Source: Clostridiales bacterium
Lineage (GTDB): Bacteria; Actinomycetota; Coriobacteriia; Anaerosomatales; SLCP01
Direction: 5' to 3'
DNA length: 64,000 bases
Assembly: GCA_018333995.1 (NCBI GenBank)
Contig: JAGXSG010000008.1
Coordinates: 123,290 to 187,289, forward strand
Position numbers and translations under genes: made by a program. Under the pieces are notes generated by a model. That model had not been told where the DNA came from and ran no database searches. It saw nothing but the letters and a program-made list of their open reading frames with translations. The number at the start of each line of letters is the position of its first letter. The stretch's first letter is position 1. Positions 24,995-32,756 of the stretch are shown here, piece after piece.

Positions 24995-26023
24995 ATGCGC
25001 CGACCGCCTCACACCCGGAGCCACGGCATCACGGTGCTTGCCGTGTTGCTCGTCGCGCTCGGCGTCGCGATGCTTGCGGGTGTGGGGCTCGGTGCGGTCC
25101 GCGTGGGCGCCGCGGACGTTTTCGAAGCGATCGGTCGCATGGTGTCAGGAACGCCAAAGATGGCCGGAGACGCGGTCATAGTCGACATCCGCCTTCCGAG
25201 GGTCGTGCTGGCGGCCTTGGTCGGCGCGTGCCTCGCGACGGCTGGAGTGCTCTACCAGGCGCTCTTTCGCAACCCACTCGCCGATCCCTACATTCTTGGC
25301 ATGTCGGCGGGAGCGGGTCTCGGCGCGGTCATCGCACTCACACTGACGGCCGGGGCGACAGCGTTTCGATTTGGCGCGGTGCCGCTGGGCGCGTTCATCG
25401 GTGCGGTACTCACGATCGTGGTCGTCGTTCGGCTGGCGTCGCTCAAAGGGGTGCTCGACGTGACGTCACTGCTGTTGGCTGGCGTTGCGCTTTCCTACGT
25501 TCTTGCCGCCCTCACCTCCTTCATCATGGTGTTCTTCCGTGAGTCCATGACGACGATCGTTTTTTGGATGATGGGCGGGCTAACGGCTGCGTCGTGGCCG
25601 TACGTGCTGACTGTCGCGCCCATGTTCGCGCTCGGAAGCGCGATTCCGCTCCTGGCGACGCGAGAGATGAACCTGCTTCTCCTTGGCGAAGAGCGGGCGA
25701 GCGAACTCGGTGTCGACGTCGAGCGATTCAAGCGGCTATTGCTGGCGTCCGGCTCGCTTCTTGTGGCCGGGGCCGTCGCGGTGTCCGGGCTGATCGGCTT
25801 TGTCGGCCTGATGACTCCACACATCGTGCGGCTCGTGCTCGGGCCGGATCACCGGATGCTATTGCCCGCCTCGGCAATCGCCGGCGCCATCGTCATGGTG
25901 CTCGCGGATCTTGCGGCGCGCACCATTCTTGCGCCGGTTGAACTGCCGGTGGGCATAGTGACCGCGCTTGTGGGCGGCCCCTTCTTCATCTGGCTGCTCG
26001 TGAGGCGGGGTGTGGGCCGGTGA
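24995..26023 (+). CDS. btuC: Cobalamin ABC transporter permease (FecCD/BtuC family)
   Basis: 342 residues with about ten hydrophobic helices, the usual BtuC/FecCD layout. Family motifs include GACLATAGVLYQALFRNPLA, DPYILGMSAGAGLGA and SGLIGFVGLMTPHIVR; the last is the cytoplasmic loop that contacts the ATPase. It forms the membrane channel of the importer. The stop overlaps the ATPase start (GTGA). It is regulated with btuF by the upstream riboswitch. Confidence 0.92.
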   Translation: MRRPPHTRSHGITVLAVLLVALGVAMLAGVGLGAVRVGAADVFEAIGRMVSGTPKMAGDAVIVDIRLPRVVLAALVGACLATAGVLYQALFRNPLADPYILGMSAGAGLGAVIALTLTAGATAFRFGAVPLGAFIGAVLTIVVVVRLASLKGVLDVTSLLLAGVALSYVLAALTSFIMVFFRESMTTIVFWMMGGLTAASWPYVLTVAPMFALGSAIPLLATREMNLLLLGEERASELGVDVERFKRLLLASGSLLVAGAVAVSGLIGFVGLMTPHIVRLVLGPDHRMLLPASAIAGAIVMVLADLAARTILAPVELPVGIVTALVGGPFFIWLLVRRGVGR

Positions 26024-27285
26024 AGCCGCGTCTGGCATATCGTGACGCGACGATCGGCTACCCTGGCACCGCGGTTGTAAAGCGCGTCACGCTCGATATC
26101 GCCGCGGGGGAGGTGGTCGGATTGATCGGCCCCAACGGCGCGGGCAAGTCGACGATACTGAGGGCGGTGACGGGTGCCGCACGCGTCAGTGCGGGCGAGG
26201 TCGAACTCGACGGGCGACCGCTCTCGCGGTACTCAGTGCGCGAACGCGCGAGGGTGGCCGCTGTGGTGCCGCAGTCAGTGAGCGCGGCGTTCTCGTTCAC
26301 CGCTCGTGAGTTCGTGCTCATGGGGCGCCACCCGCATCTTTCCAGACTCCAGCAGCTGTCGTCGGCAGACGAGTCGCTGGCTCATTCTGTCATGGAACAC
26401 ACCGACACCCTGCGTCTTGCCGACGAGGCGGTGGACACCCTGTCCGGCGGCGACCTGCAGCGGCTGGCGCTTGCGCAGGCTCTCGCGCAGCAGCCATCGG
26501 TCCTGTTGCTCGACGAAGCCACGAGTCACCTCGACCTCAATCACCGCCTGCAGGTGCTCGATCTCATCCGTGATCTTGCCGATTCGGGGATGGCGGTGCT
26601 CGCGGTCTTCCACGACCTCGACTTGGCGGCACGTTACAGTGATCGTCTCGCCGTCGTGGATGCGGGGAGACTCGGTCCGAGCGGTCCGCCGCACGATGTG
26701 CTGACGGGCACGCTTCTTGCGCGCGTGTTCAGGGTACGCGCTGTTGTTGGGACCGACCCGGTGACCGGCTCAGTGACGGTGACGCCGGTCCTGCGTGAGG
26801 AGGCGGTGGAACAGTCGTACCGTGGACGGGTGCTCGTGGTGGGCGGTTCGGGAACCGGGGCACCGCTCATGCGCGGGCTCTTTCTTGCTGGATACGATGT
26901 AAGGGCGGCCGCGTTGAGCGTTGGCGACATCGATCAAGCGGTCGCCGAGGCACTCGGGGTTGCATACGTGAAGATCGCCGCGTTTGGAACCGTAGATCAG
27001 GCTGCGGCACGAAGGATCGAAGAGGAGTCGCGCGCCGCAGACGTCGTCATCGTAGGGGAGATCCCGGTGGGCGGGGCGAATCTCGGCAACCTCGCCGCCG
27101 CGACGGCCGCTCCCGAGCGCACCGTCTTCGTGGGAGCGTTTGGACCAGGTCGCGACTTCACCGATGGGAAAGCGTCTGCGCTTGTCGCGGACGCTCTCGC
27201 CCGCGGGGCACGTCAGGTCGCAGACGTCGAGGCTGCCCTCGCCGCGGCGGCGGAGATCAGTCGAGCGGCTGGAAGCGGCGCATGA
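26020..27285 (+). CDS. btuD: Cobalamin ABC transporter ATPase with extra C-terminal domain
   Basis: 421 residues; a lone BtuD is about 250. Residues 1-250 are an ABC ATPase: Walker A GPNGAGKST (near 38), signature LSGGDLQRLALAQ, Walker B VLLLDEATSHLDL. From about residue 268 an added 150-residue domain starts with a Rossmann-like glycine loop, VLVVGGSGTGAPLMRGLFLAGYDV, and ends in an alanine-rich helix. This addition is seen in some iron/cobalamin ATPases of anaerobes; its role is unknown. A 113-base near-copy of the 3' end lies at 32248-32360. Confidence 0.9.
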   Translation: MKPRLAYRDATIGYPGTAVVKRVTLDIAAGEVVGLIGPNGAGKSTILRAVTGAARVSAGEVELDGRPLSRYSVRERARVAAVVPQSVSAAFSFTAREFVLMGRHPHLSRLQQLSSADESLAHSVMEHTDTLRLADEAVDTLSGGDLQRLALAQALAQQPSVLLLDEATSHLDLNHRLQVLDLIRDLADSGMAVLAVFHDLDLAARYSDRLAVVDAGRLGPSGPPHDVLTGTLLARVFRVRAVVGTDPVTGSVTVTPVLREEAVEQSYRGRVLVVGGSGTGAPLMRGLFLAGYDVRAAALSVGDIDQAVAEALGVAYVKIAAFGTVDQAAARRIEEESRAADVVIVGEIPVGGANLGNLAAATAAPERTVFVGAFGPGRDFTDGKASALVADALARGARQVADVEAALAAAAEISRAAGSGA

Positions 27286-27426
27286 GGACAGGATGCTAGC
27301 GTTGTGCTATCATTCTGTCAGTCAACCGTTAGAGCACATTCAGACAGGCCGATCATACTCGCCTCACCCACCGCGACACCGAGGAGGAGTATGGCGAACA
27401 CGACACACCACCCGAGGAGATCACCC

Positions 27427-27696
27427 ATGCCAGACCTTCTCATCCGAGGGTTGAGCGCCGAGGCGCTCGCTCGCCTCAAAACTCAGGCGACAGCGCATGG
27501 CCGCTCGATGCAAGCGGAAGCCAAGTCGATCGTCGAGGCGGGCATCAGGCCCACGATGGCCGAGTGGCTCGAGCGCGTCGATCGCTCGCGCACACGCATC
27601 GAGGCGGAGCGCGGATCGCTCGAGGAGTCCTCGGCCGCCATCCTCCGCGAGCTCCGTGACGGCCGCACACTTCGCGGCGATCCCCGCACGAAGTGA
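27427..27696 (+). CDS. FitA-type ribbon-helix-helix antitoxin
   Basis: 89 residues from the ATG at 27427, preceded by GAGGAG at good spacing and beginning MPDLLIRGLSAEALARLK, the standard FitA-like start. An ATG at 27391 with its own GAGGAGGAG would add 12 residues. The N-terminal ribbon-helix-helix would bind the promoter, and the C-terminal part (ERVDRSRTRIEAERGS) would neutralise the PIN toxin that follows. The stop overlaps the toxin start as GTGA. Confidence 0.83.
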   Translation: MPDLLIRGLSAEALARLKTQATAHGRSMQAEAKSIVEAGIRPTMAEWLERVDRSRTRIEAERGSLEESSAAILRELRDGRTLRGDPRTK

Positions 27697-28118
27697 CCGG
27701 ATCTGACCGCATCGTCGCGGACGCGAGCCTCGTGCTCGCCGTGCTGCTCCCCGAGGCGCACTCTGACGAGGCGCGTGCCGTGCTCGCCGGCGCCGACGAG
27801 GTTCACGCACCGGACCTCCTGCTCTACGAGGTCGTCTCCGCGCTCCGCATGCACGTGGTCCGCGGCACGCTCACGATCGCCGAGGCCGAGACCAAGGGCG
27901 CCGAGGCGCACGACGCACCCCTGCTCCTGACAGGCGCCCGCGAGCTCGATGCGCACGCACTGTCGCTCGCGCACGTACTCGGGCACTCAGCGTACGACTG
28001 CTTCTACCTGGCGCTCGCGATCGAGCGGGAGTGCGTGCTCGTCACCGGGGACCGGGGTCTCGCCTCGGCCGCGCGCGCAATCGGACTTGGCACGCACGTC
28101 CGCCTGCTCGGCGCGTGA
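27693..28118 (+). CDS. PIN-domain toxin (FitB/VapC type)
   Basis: 141 residues, GTG start coupled to the antitoxin stop. The four PIN acidic sites are present: ADASLVLAVLLPE, LLYEVVSAL, SAYDCFYLALAIE and VTGDRGLASAA. An Mg-dependent endoribonuclease activity is expected from the family. From 28119 to 28224 I see no gene. Confidence 0.88.
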   Translation: MTGSDRIVADASLVLAVLLPEAHSDEARAVLAGADEVHAPDLLLYEVVSALRMHVVRGTLTIAEAETKGAEAHDAPLLLTGARELDAHALSLAHVLGHSAYDCFYLALAIERECVLVTGDRGLASAARAIGLGTHVRLLGA

Positions 28119-28224
28119 GCTGCAGACCGGCAGCGTTCTGACGGCGCGGACGCAGCGCTTGGCGATCAGGCGACACGCAGCCACTTAACAGGGCCACCAA
28201 CCGGTCCCGTAGAGAATCCTTGTC

Positions 28225-28268
28225 ATGACCGTACTCATCGGTCATAATGACCGTATAAAACGGTCATT
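28225..28268. promoter_or_regulatory. Double palindromic operator
   Basis: Two palindromes share the core TGACCGT: 7-base arms ATGACCG/CGGTCAT at 28225-28231 and 28239-28245, and perfect 9-base arms AATGACCGT/ACGGTCATT at 28246-28254 and 28260-28268 around ATAAA. They end 13 bases before the ATG at 28282 and overlap a TATAAA-like -10 box. The site probably serves autoregulation of the two-gene unit that follows. Confidence 0.65.
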
Positions 28269-28281
28269 AATAAGGACTGCC

Positions 28282-28896
28282 ATGCTTGGGAATCGCGTAA
28301 CCATCAGCGAAGCTCTCAGCGCCCTCGGTGCCCGGCTCGAAGCGATGGGCACGCCGGAGTTGGAGATCGTAGTCATCGGTGGAGCAGCACTGTCCGTGCT
28401 CGGATTCGTCGACCGCAGTACACGTGATGTCGACGTGCTCGCGCTGGGCGTGCGCACACCGGATTCGGTGGCTCCCCTACTTATCAAGTCACACCCGCTC
28501 CCCGACGCGCTGCGCACAGCCGCCAAGGGCGTTCAACGTGATCTGGGCCTCCGCGAGGACTGGCTCAACGCCGGTCCGACCAATCTCCTGGACCACGGCC
28601 TCCCCGCCGGGTTCGCCGAGCGGCTCGTGGGTCGGCGCTTCGATACCCGGTTGCTGGTGCATTTCCCCGCACGTGAGGACCTGATCGCACTCAAAGTCTA
28701 CGCGGCAGCTGGCACTGGGGTGGGCAGACACACTCAGGACCTGGTAGCGCTCGGTGCCACACCCACTGAGTTGCTCGCCGGCGCGAGATGGGCGCGTTCA
28801 CAGGATCCCTCCACCGGCTTCAAATCCATGCTCCTTGCGCTGCTCAGATACTGCGACGCGCTCGCGGAAGCGGAGGTGTTCGACAGTGAACCCTAG
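28282..28896 (+). CDS. DUF6036-type nucleotidyltransferase, toxin-antitoxin-like
   Basis: 204 residues from the ATG at 28282 with AAGGA upstream; the earlier ATG at 28225 lies in the operator. The nucleotidyltransferase signature is intact: VVIGGAALSVLGF then STRDVDVLALG, with both metal-binding aspartates. Such proteins are found as the NTase half of AbiEii-like and related two-gene defence or toxin-antitoxin units. It overlaps the next gene by 11 bases. Target and activity are not known. Confidence 0.72.
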   Translation: MLGNRVTISEALSALGARLEAMGTPELEIVVIGGAALSVLGFVDRSTRDVDVLALGVRTPDSVAPLLIKSHPLPDALRTAAKGVQRDLGLREDWLNAGPTNLLDHGLPAGFAERLVGRRFDTRLLVHFPAREDLIALKVYAAAGTGVGRHTQDLVALGATPTELLAGARWARSQDPSTGFKSMLLALLRYCDALAEAEVFDSEP

Positions 28897-29902
28897 CGAC
28901 CTTCGCGCGCTACTGCGGGATTCGCTCACGGAGCTCGCATGGAGTCAGTGGACTGCGATCGGCGTCGCTGGATCGGGGGCGAGAGCGAGTACGTTGATCG
29001 ACCCCGAGGCGCTGCTGGTAGCGAGCACGAGTATCGCCCGGTGGGATGCCCGCCTCTTCGACGAGGTCCTCGACTGGGTCTCGACGAACGGTACGCTTCT
29101 CGACGCCGCACGACTGCGTCGGCTGGCCGAGCGAGCGACTCCGGCGCAGCGGCGCGTCGTCCTCGCGATCCTTCGTTCAGCAGACCGCGAACGTGAGATC
29201 ACACCTTTGCGACGAGTCGAAGATGCACTCGTCGCACGGGAGGAAGCCGAGACCTACGGGACGGAGCCGCTGTTCCACGCGAGCAGCGCCGGAACCGCGC
29301 AATGGACCTCGCTCGACGATACGTTCGCCGATCTCGGGTTTTCACGATCCAGCGCCCGCCCCAAGAGCATGTCGACATCACCGGACGGATCGTCGCCGGC
29401 GTGTCTGCGCTTTGCACTCAGGGGCCTCGTAGGAACCGGAGCGCGCGCCGAAGTACTGACGTATCTGCTGACCCATGAGTGGGCGCATGGCCGACTGATT
29501 GCCGAGTACGCGGCGTACAACCAGTCGGTCGTTGCGGATTACCTGGGCTCACTTTTCGACGCCGCTCAGGTCGAGAAGCGCGTGCGCGGCAGACGTGTGG
29601 ACTACCGCATCGTAGGCCTTCTTACAGACGCGCTGCCCGAGGCCCCCGAATCCGTGGCGTGGCACCGGGTGTGGCCCGCGCTCGTCGCGATCCTGGAGGC
29701 GCCGTCCGCCGATATCAGCGAGCAGGCGCAGTGGGTCCGGCTCGCTGACGTGCTCGATGCGCAGAGCGAGGCGCTCGCCGCAGAGGGATTCGAACTTGAT
29801 CTGCCGAGTATGGACCGGTGGATGACGCTAGGCAGTATCCGGATCGAAGCCGGGGTACACCAGGTGGCCACACGCTGCCGCGAACTCGCCGGGCACCGAT
29901 AG
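28886..29902 (+). CDS. Winged-helix regulator-like partner of the nucleotidyltransferase
   Basis: 338 residues from the GTG at 28886, inside the end of the preceding gene. A winged-helix DNA-binding region is visible in the middle (about residues 170-245): LRGLVGTGARAEVLTYLLTH, a recognition-helix-like EYAAYNQSVVADYLGSLFDA, then a basic wing (KRVRGRRVDYRIV). This suits an antitoxin or repressor acting at the 28225-28268 operator. The flanking helical regions are unassigned. A 40-base piece of this gene recurs at 7577-7617. Confidence 0.65.
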   Translation: MNPSDLRALLRDSLTELAWSQWTAIGVAGSGARASTLIDPEALLVASTSIARWDARLFDEVLDWVSTNGTLLDAARLRRLAERATPAQRRVVLAILRSADREREITPLRRVEDALVAREEAETYGTEPLFHASSAGTAQWTSLDDTFADLGFSRSSARPKSMSTSPDGSSPACLRFALRGLVGTGARAEVLTYLLTHEWAHGRLIAEYAAYNQSVVADYLGSLFDAAQVEKRVRGRRVDYRIVGLLTDALPEAPESVAWHRVWPALVAILEAPSADISEQAQWVRLADVLDAQSEALAAEGFELDLPSMDRWMTLGSIRIEAGVHQVATRCRELAGHR

Positions 29903-29930
29903 GGTTGTCGAGTCGGCAAGAGTGCACCGC

Positions 29931-30573
29931 TCACTCAAGCGCAGCCAGCCTCCGCTGCAGCTGCTCGCGCGCCGTAATTCTTGCTTTCGATGGTCACGCG
30001 CTTTTGCCGTCCGACGAACGTGAAGCCCGCGCCAAGTTCGAGCATGAAGCACTCGACCTCGTCGAGGATCGCCCGTTCGAGCTGCGACTCGCTGTGCTGC
30101 AGCGGCAGGTCGAGGAAGTCGAGCACGTATGGATCGCTGCGCGTGTGTTTGGTCCACCCTTCATGCGCGCACAGCGCAAGGTAGAAGTCGCGTTTGGGCT
30201 GCTTAGAGATGGTGAGAAGCTCCGCGATGTTGGTCCAGGTCAATTTTGCCGCCAGTGGCGGCAAAATCTCCGGCTCGGGATACAGCTCAGCGAACTTCAC
30301 CATTCGCGAAAGGTTTCGCCAGCCGAACCCGCGGCCGTAACGTTCAGTGAGTCGGGCCGCCAATCCCTTCAGTACATCCATGTCGTATCCCGTACGCCCA
30401 TCGCCGAGCACGTCCTGGCGGACGCGCCTCCCGGCACTCCAGTAGAGCATTACCAGCTCCGTGTTGGCCGCCGAAGCAGCGCGGGCCCGTGCCCGCTCGA
30501 TCAGTTCCGTGACGTCGCCCAACAATGCGTCGCTAACGACGTCGGGACTCGGGTCGGCACCTCTGCCCGTCAT
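29931..30573 (-). pseudogene. Gutted YhcG/DUF1016 nuclease gene
   Basis: The frame from the ATG at 30573 encodes a clear DUF1016 N-terminal domain (TELVMLYWSAGRRVRQDVLG; ERYGRGFGWRNLSRMVKFAE). It then jumps from the end of that domain straight to SDPYVLDFLDLPLQHSES, missing the usual linker. It stops shortly after GFTFVGRQKRVTIESKNY, where the PD-(D/E)XK catalytic core should begin. In the next frame the end reads EQLQRRLAALE before TGA 29931-29933, like a normal C-terminus. Two internal deletions and a frameshift make nuclease activity very unlikely. Confidence 0.7.
30243..30267. repeat. Perfect palindrome, copy 1 of 3
   Basis: 11-base arms ATTTTGCCGCC and GGCGGCAAAAT flank a 3-base centre. 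It lies inside the YhcG remnant, where it encodes ILPPLAAK. Two related palindromes lie upstream of that gene at 30698 and 30760. Confidence 0.6.
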
Positions 30574-30697
30574 AGAGCGCCCCCTGTCTCGGGGTGACGC
30601 GGAATGCGCCTGGGCCGAGAGTGCAGGCGAGGGCTTACCGGTCTCTGTGCGAAGTCTTACCGCCGAACGAAAGTGGCTCCGCATTCGATCCTGAGAG

Positions 30698-30722
30698 ATT
30701 TGGCCGCCACTGGCGGCCAAAT
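30698..30722. repeat. Perfect palindrome, copy 2 of 3
   Basis: 11-base arms ATTTGGCCGCC and GGCGGCCAAAT flank ACT. It lies in the 231-base gap between the YhcG remnant and relE, which holds no other feature I can see. Confidence 0.6.
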
Positions 30723-30759
30723 GTTGGCCCGGTGTCCGGCACTGCATGTGGGGGCCGCA

Positions 30760-30790
30760 GGATATTCTCGCCACTGGCGAAAGAATGTCC
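30760..30790. repeat. Imperfect palindrome, copy 3 of 3
   Basis: ATTCTCGCC and GGCGAAAGAAT flank ACT, with outer GGA/TCC pairing. It shares the core GCCACTGGC with the copy at 30698. Confidence 0.5.
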
Positions 30791-30804
30791 AGGTCGGAAC
30801 CCAT

Positions 30805-31074
30805 TCACCGCGCGCGGTACACGTCCACGCGGTGCTCGATACGGACGGCGCGGACGGCGCGCTCAGCTTCGTCTACACGGTAGATCGCGCGGTACGGGCC
30901 GCGCCGGGCATTCAGGTAGCCTTCGAGATCGAACATCAGCGGCTTGCCCACCCTTGCCGGGTTCTCCAGCAGCAGCCCCGTCATGAACTCGACCATCGCC
31001 GCGGCGGCGGCTTCGGGAAGTCTGCGTAGCGTGCGCTCGGCCGATGAGGCGACCAGCAGCCTGTACGCCTCCAT
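30805..31074 (-). CDS. relE: RelE/ParE family toxin
   Basis: 89 residues, the usual toxin length. The pattern YRLLVASSAERTLRRLPE, then GKPLMFDLEGYLNARRGPYR and AIYRVDEAERAVRAVRIEHR, is typical of RelE mRNA interferases, with the basic residues and the C-terminal HRVDVYRAR retained. The frame is intact. The start lies 3 bases after the stop of the antitoxin remnant, so translation would normally depend on the antitoxin being translated. Confidence 0.88.
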   Translation of the reverse strand: MEAYRLLVASSAERTLRRLPEAAAAAMVEFMTGLLLENPARVGKPLMFDLEGYLNARRGPYRAIYRVDEAERAVRAVRIEHRVDVYRAR

Positions 31075-31077
31075 CGG

Positions 31078-31345
31078 CTACTCCGAATCGAGGTACTTCG
31101 CCCGCAGCTCGGCAGCGCTCACGTACTGGCCGCGGTTGATCTCGCGCTCTGCGGAACGGATCTCTTCGAGAGCTCCGGGCGCCGAGAGGATCTCTAGCGT
31201 CTCCTCAAGGCTTGCGAGGTCCTGCACGCTCATGATGACTGCCGCGGGACGCCCGTGCCGGGTGATAACGACACGCTCGTGCTGTCACTCGACGAGATCG
31301 ACGATCTCCGAGAGGTGAGCTTTGACGTCGGCAAGTGAACGTGTG
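31078..31345 (-). pseudogene. Broken Phd/YefM-type antitoxin gene
   Basis: Read leftward, the frame gives SLADVKAHLSEIVDLVE, then an in-frame TGA (31285-31287), then QHERVVITRHGRPAAVIM and an intact C-terminal part ending LRAKYLDSE. The first half is the Phd/YefM DNA-binding domain. Besides the nonsense codon, there is no start codon: the frame runs back into a copied piece of another gene (31341-31497). An ATG at 31233 could make the last 51 residues, which include the toxin-binding region but not the DNA-binding domain. Confidence 0.72.
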
Positions 31346-31497
31346 GCCGCGAGGGGCGAAACGCGATTCAGCGCCGCGACGGACTTCACCACCCGATTCA
31401 CCCATGGCTTTTCCCCGGGCAGCAAGTGCCTCCCAGGCAAGCACAAGATCCCTCGGCCGATCTTGATGCAGCACCTCGAGTATCTGCGCCGCCTGCC
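31341..31497 (-). pseudogene. Copied 3' end of the GSU2403-family gene
   Basis: Read leftward, about 157 bases match 7398-7555 at close to 90% identity by eye. It encodes QAAQILEVLHQDRPRDLVLA and continues with WEALAARGK, before a one-base shift. It replaces the 5' end of the antitoxin on one side and lies 5 bases from the msrA stop on the other. Confidence 0.75.
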
Positions 31498-31502
31498 CTC
31501 TG

Positions 31503-32177
31503 CTACTCGAAGTGCGATGCGTCCGGGACGGCCTCGGCGGCCTTGGCGAACAGCTGGATGTCGATGTGGCAGTACCCGCCTGGATTCTTGTCGAGATAGT
31601 CCTGGTGGTACTCTTCCGCCGATACGTAGGCGCCCAGCGGCTCGACCTCGACGACGACAGGCTCCGCGAACTGTTCCTGGAGTTTCGCGACCGAGCGCTC
31701 GATGAACGGAAGGTCGGCGGGGTCGCTGTAGTAGACGCCGGTGCGGTACTGCGTACCGACATCGTTGCCCTGCCGGTTGAGCGAGGTCGGGTCGATGGCC
31801 TCGAAGAAGATTTCGAGCAGGAACGGCAGCGGTGCGAAGGACGGGTCGTAGTCCACGCGCACGGTCTCCGCATATCCGGTCCGGCCGGTAACGACATCGC
31901 GGTACGTGGGCGAGTCGGTCGTGCCGTTGGCGTACCCGGCCTCAGTCGAGCTCACGCCACGCACCGAGGCCATGAGCTTCTCGACACCCCAGAAACACCC
32001 TCCGGCGAGATAGATCGTGGCCATGTCGTCTCCTTCAGTGATGGCGGGCGAAGCGGTCGTATCCGGGTCGGGACGCGAGGTGTTTTCTGTAGCAGCAGGC
32101 GCACAGCCGAGGAGCGTTGCGGGAAGTAGCACTGCGGCCAACAGTAGGTATGTGACCGAGAGAGGCCTGAGACTCAC
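31503..32177 (-). CDS. msrA: Lipoprotein peptide-methionine (S)-S-oxide reductase
   Basis: 224 residues from the GTG at 32177; the frame is open further upstream but only from there is there a signal peptide with lipobox (LLPATLLGC). The MsrA domain begins near residue 52 with ATIYLAGGCFWGVEK, where the cysteine in GCFWG is catalytic. GGYCHIDIQLF near the end is also standard. It reduces methionine-S-sulfoxide in proteins, here outside the cell membrane. No good ribosome site is visible. The gene lies between two copied 3' fragments (31341-31497 and 32248-32360), which suggests it arrived by recombination. Confidence 0.88.
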   Translation of the reverse strand: MSLRPLSVTYLLLAAVLLPATLLGCAPAATENTSRPDPDTTASPAITEGDDMATIYLAGGCFWGVEKLMASVRGVSSTEAGYANGTTDSPTYRDVVTGRTGYAETVRVDYDPSFAPLPFLLEIFFEAIDPTSLNRQGNDVGTQYRTGVYYSDPADLPFIERSVAKLQEQFAEPVVVEVEPLGAYVSAEEYHQDYLDKNPGGYCHIDIQLFAKAAEAVPDASHFE

Positions 32178-32247
32178 GAGGACTCGATTCCGAGGGGGAA
32201 AGGATGGCGCCACCGTCCTCGGAGCAAACGCTGTGCTAGATAACAGT

Positions 32248-32360
32248 GTCTGCGCTTGTCGCGGACGCTCTCGCCTGTGGGGCACGTCAGGTCGCCGACG
32301 TCGAGGCTGCCCTCGCTGCGGCGGCTGAGATCAGTCGAGCGGCTGGAAGCGGCGCATGAG
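32248..32360 (+). pseudogene. Copied 3' end of the btuD-like ATPase gene
   Basis: 113 bases match 27174-27286 with about five or six differences, including the stop codon TGA. It encodes SALVADALACGARQVADVEA and the same tail as the ATPase. It starts abruptly upstream of msrA and runs into the 3' end of the DUF1284 gene, whose last codons are its antisense. Confidence 0.85.
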
Positions 32361-32756
32361 ATCGATCATCGGGCCGCAGTCGGCTTCCGAAGGGCAGCCG
32401 GCGCATGCGAGTGAGCGCCACTGTTTGAGGATACGCTGCGCCGCCAGGGTGGTCGCTCCGTACTCGAAGGCGTCTCCCGGGCGCATTTCCAGGAGCTCAA
32501 GTGCGAGCGCGTCGAGTACCCTGACCACCGCCTCGCCCTCACCCTCGACAGTGCCCACGCAGATGCCGTCCACGAGAGCGGGACAACGCGCGCAGAGGTC
32601 GTCCGGACCAGCCACGACCGTCCCTGGGCTCTCCGTGAGCCGCTCGAGGACGCCGATCACGTTGCGGGCGAACTCCGCCGAGTGGCCCTTGCCGTGCATG
32701 AACTGTAAGCAGATGAGGTGGTGTCCCCTGAGTCGCGGACCGGACTCGACGCTCAC
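32331..32756 (-). CDS. DUF1284 domain protein
   Basis: 141 residues from the GTG at 32756; the open frame reaches 32927 but homology starts at RLRGHHLICLQFMHGKGHS, the DUF1284 signature. Cysteines at CARCPALVDGIC and CAGCPSEADC suggest an iron-sulfur or zinc site. The function of the family is unknown. The last few codons overlap the copied ATPase fragment, so the C-terminus may not be original. The start codon is uncertain because no clear ribosome site is visible. Confidence 0.7.
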   Translation of the reverse strand: MSVESGPRLRGHHLICLQFMHGKGHSAEFARNVIGVLERLTESPGTVVAGPDDLCARCPALVDGICVGTVEGEGEAVVRVLDALALELLEMRPGDAFEYGATTLAAQRILKQWRSLACAGCPSEADCGPMIDLMRRFQPLD

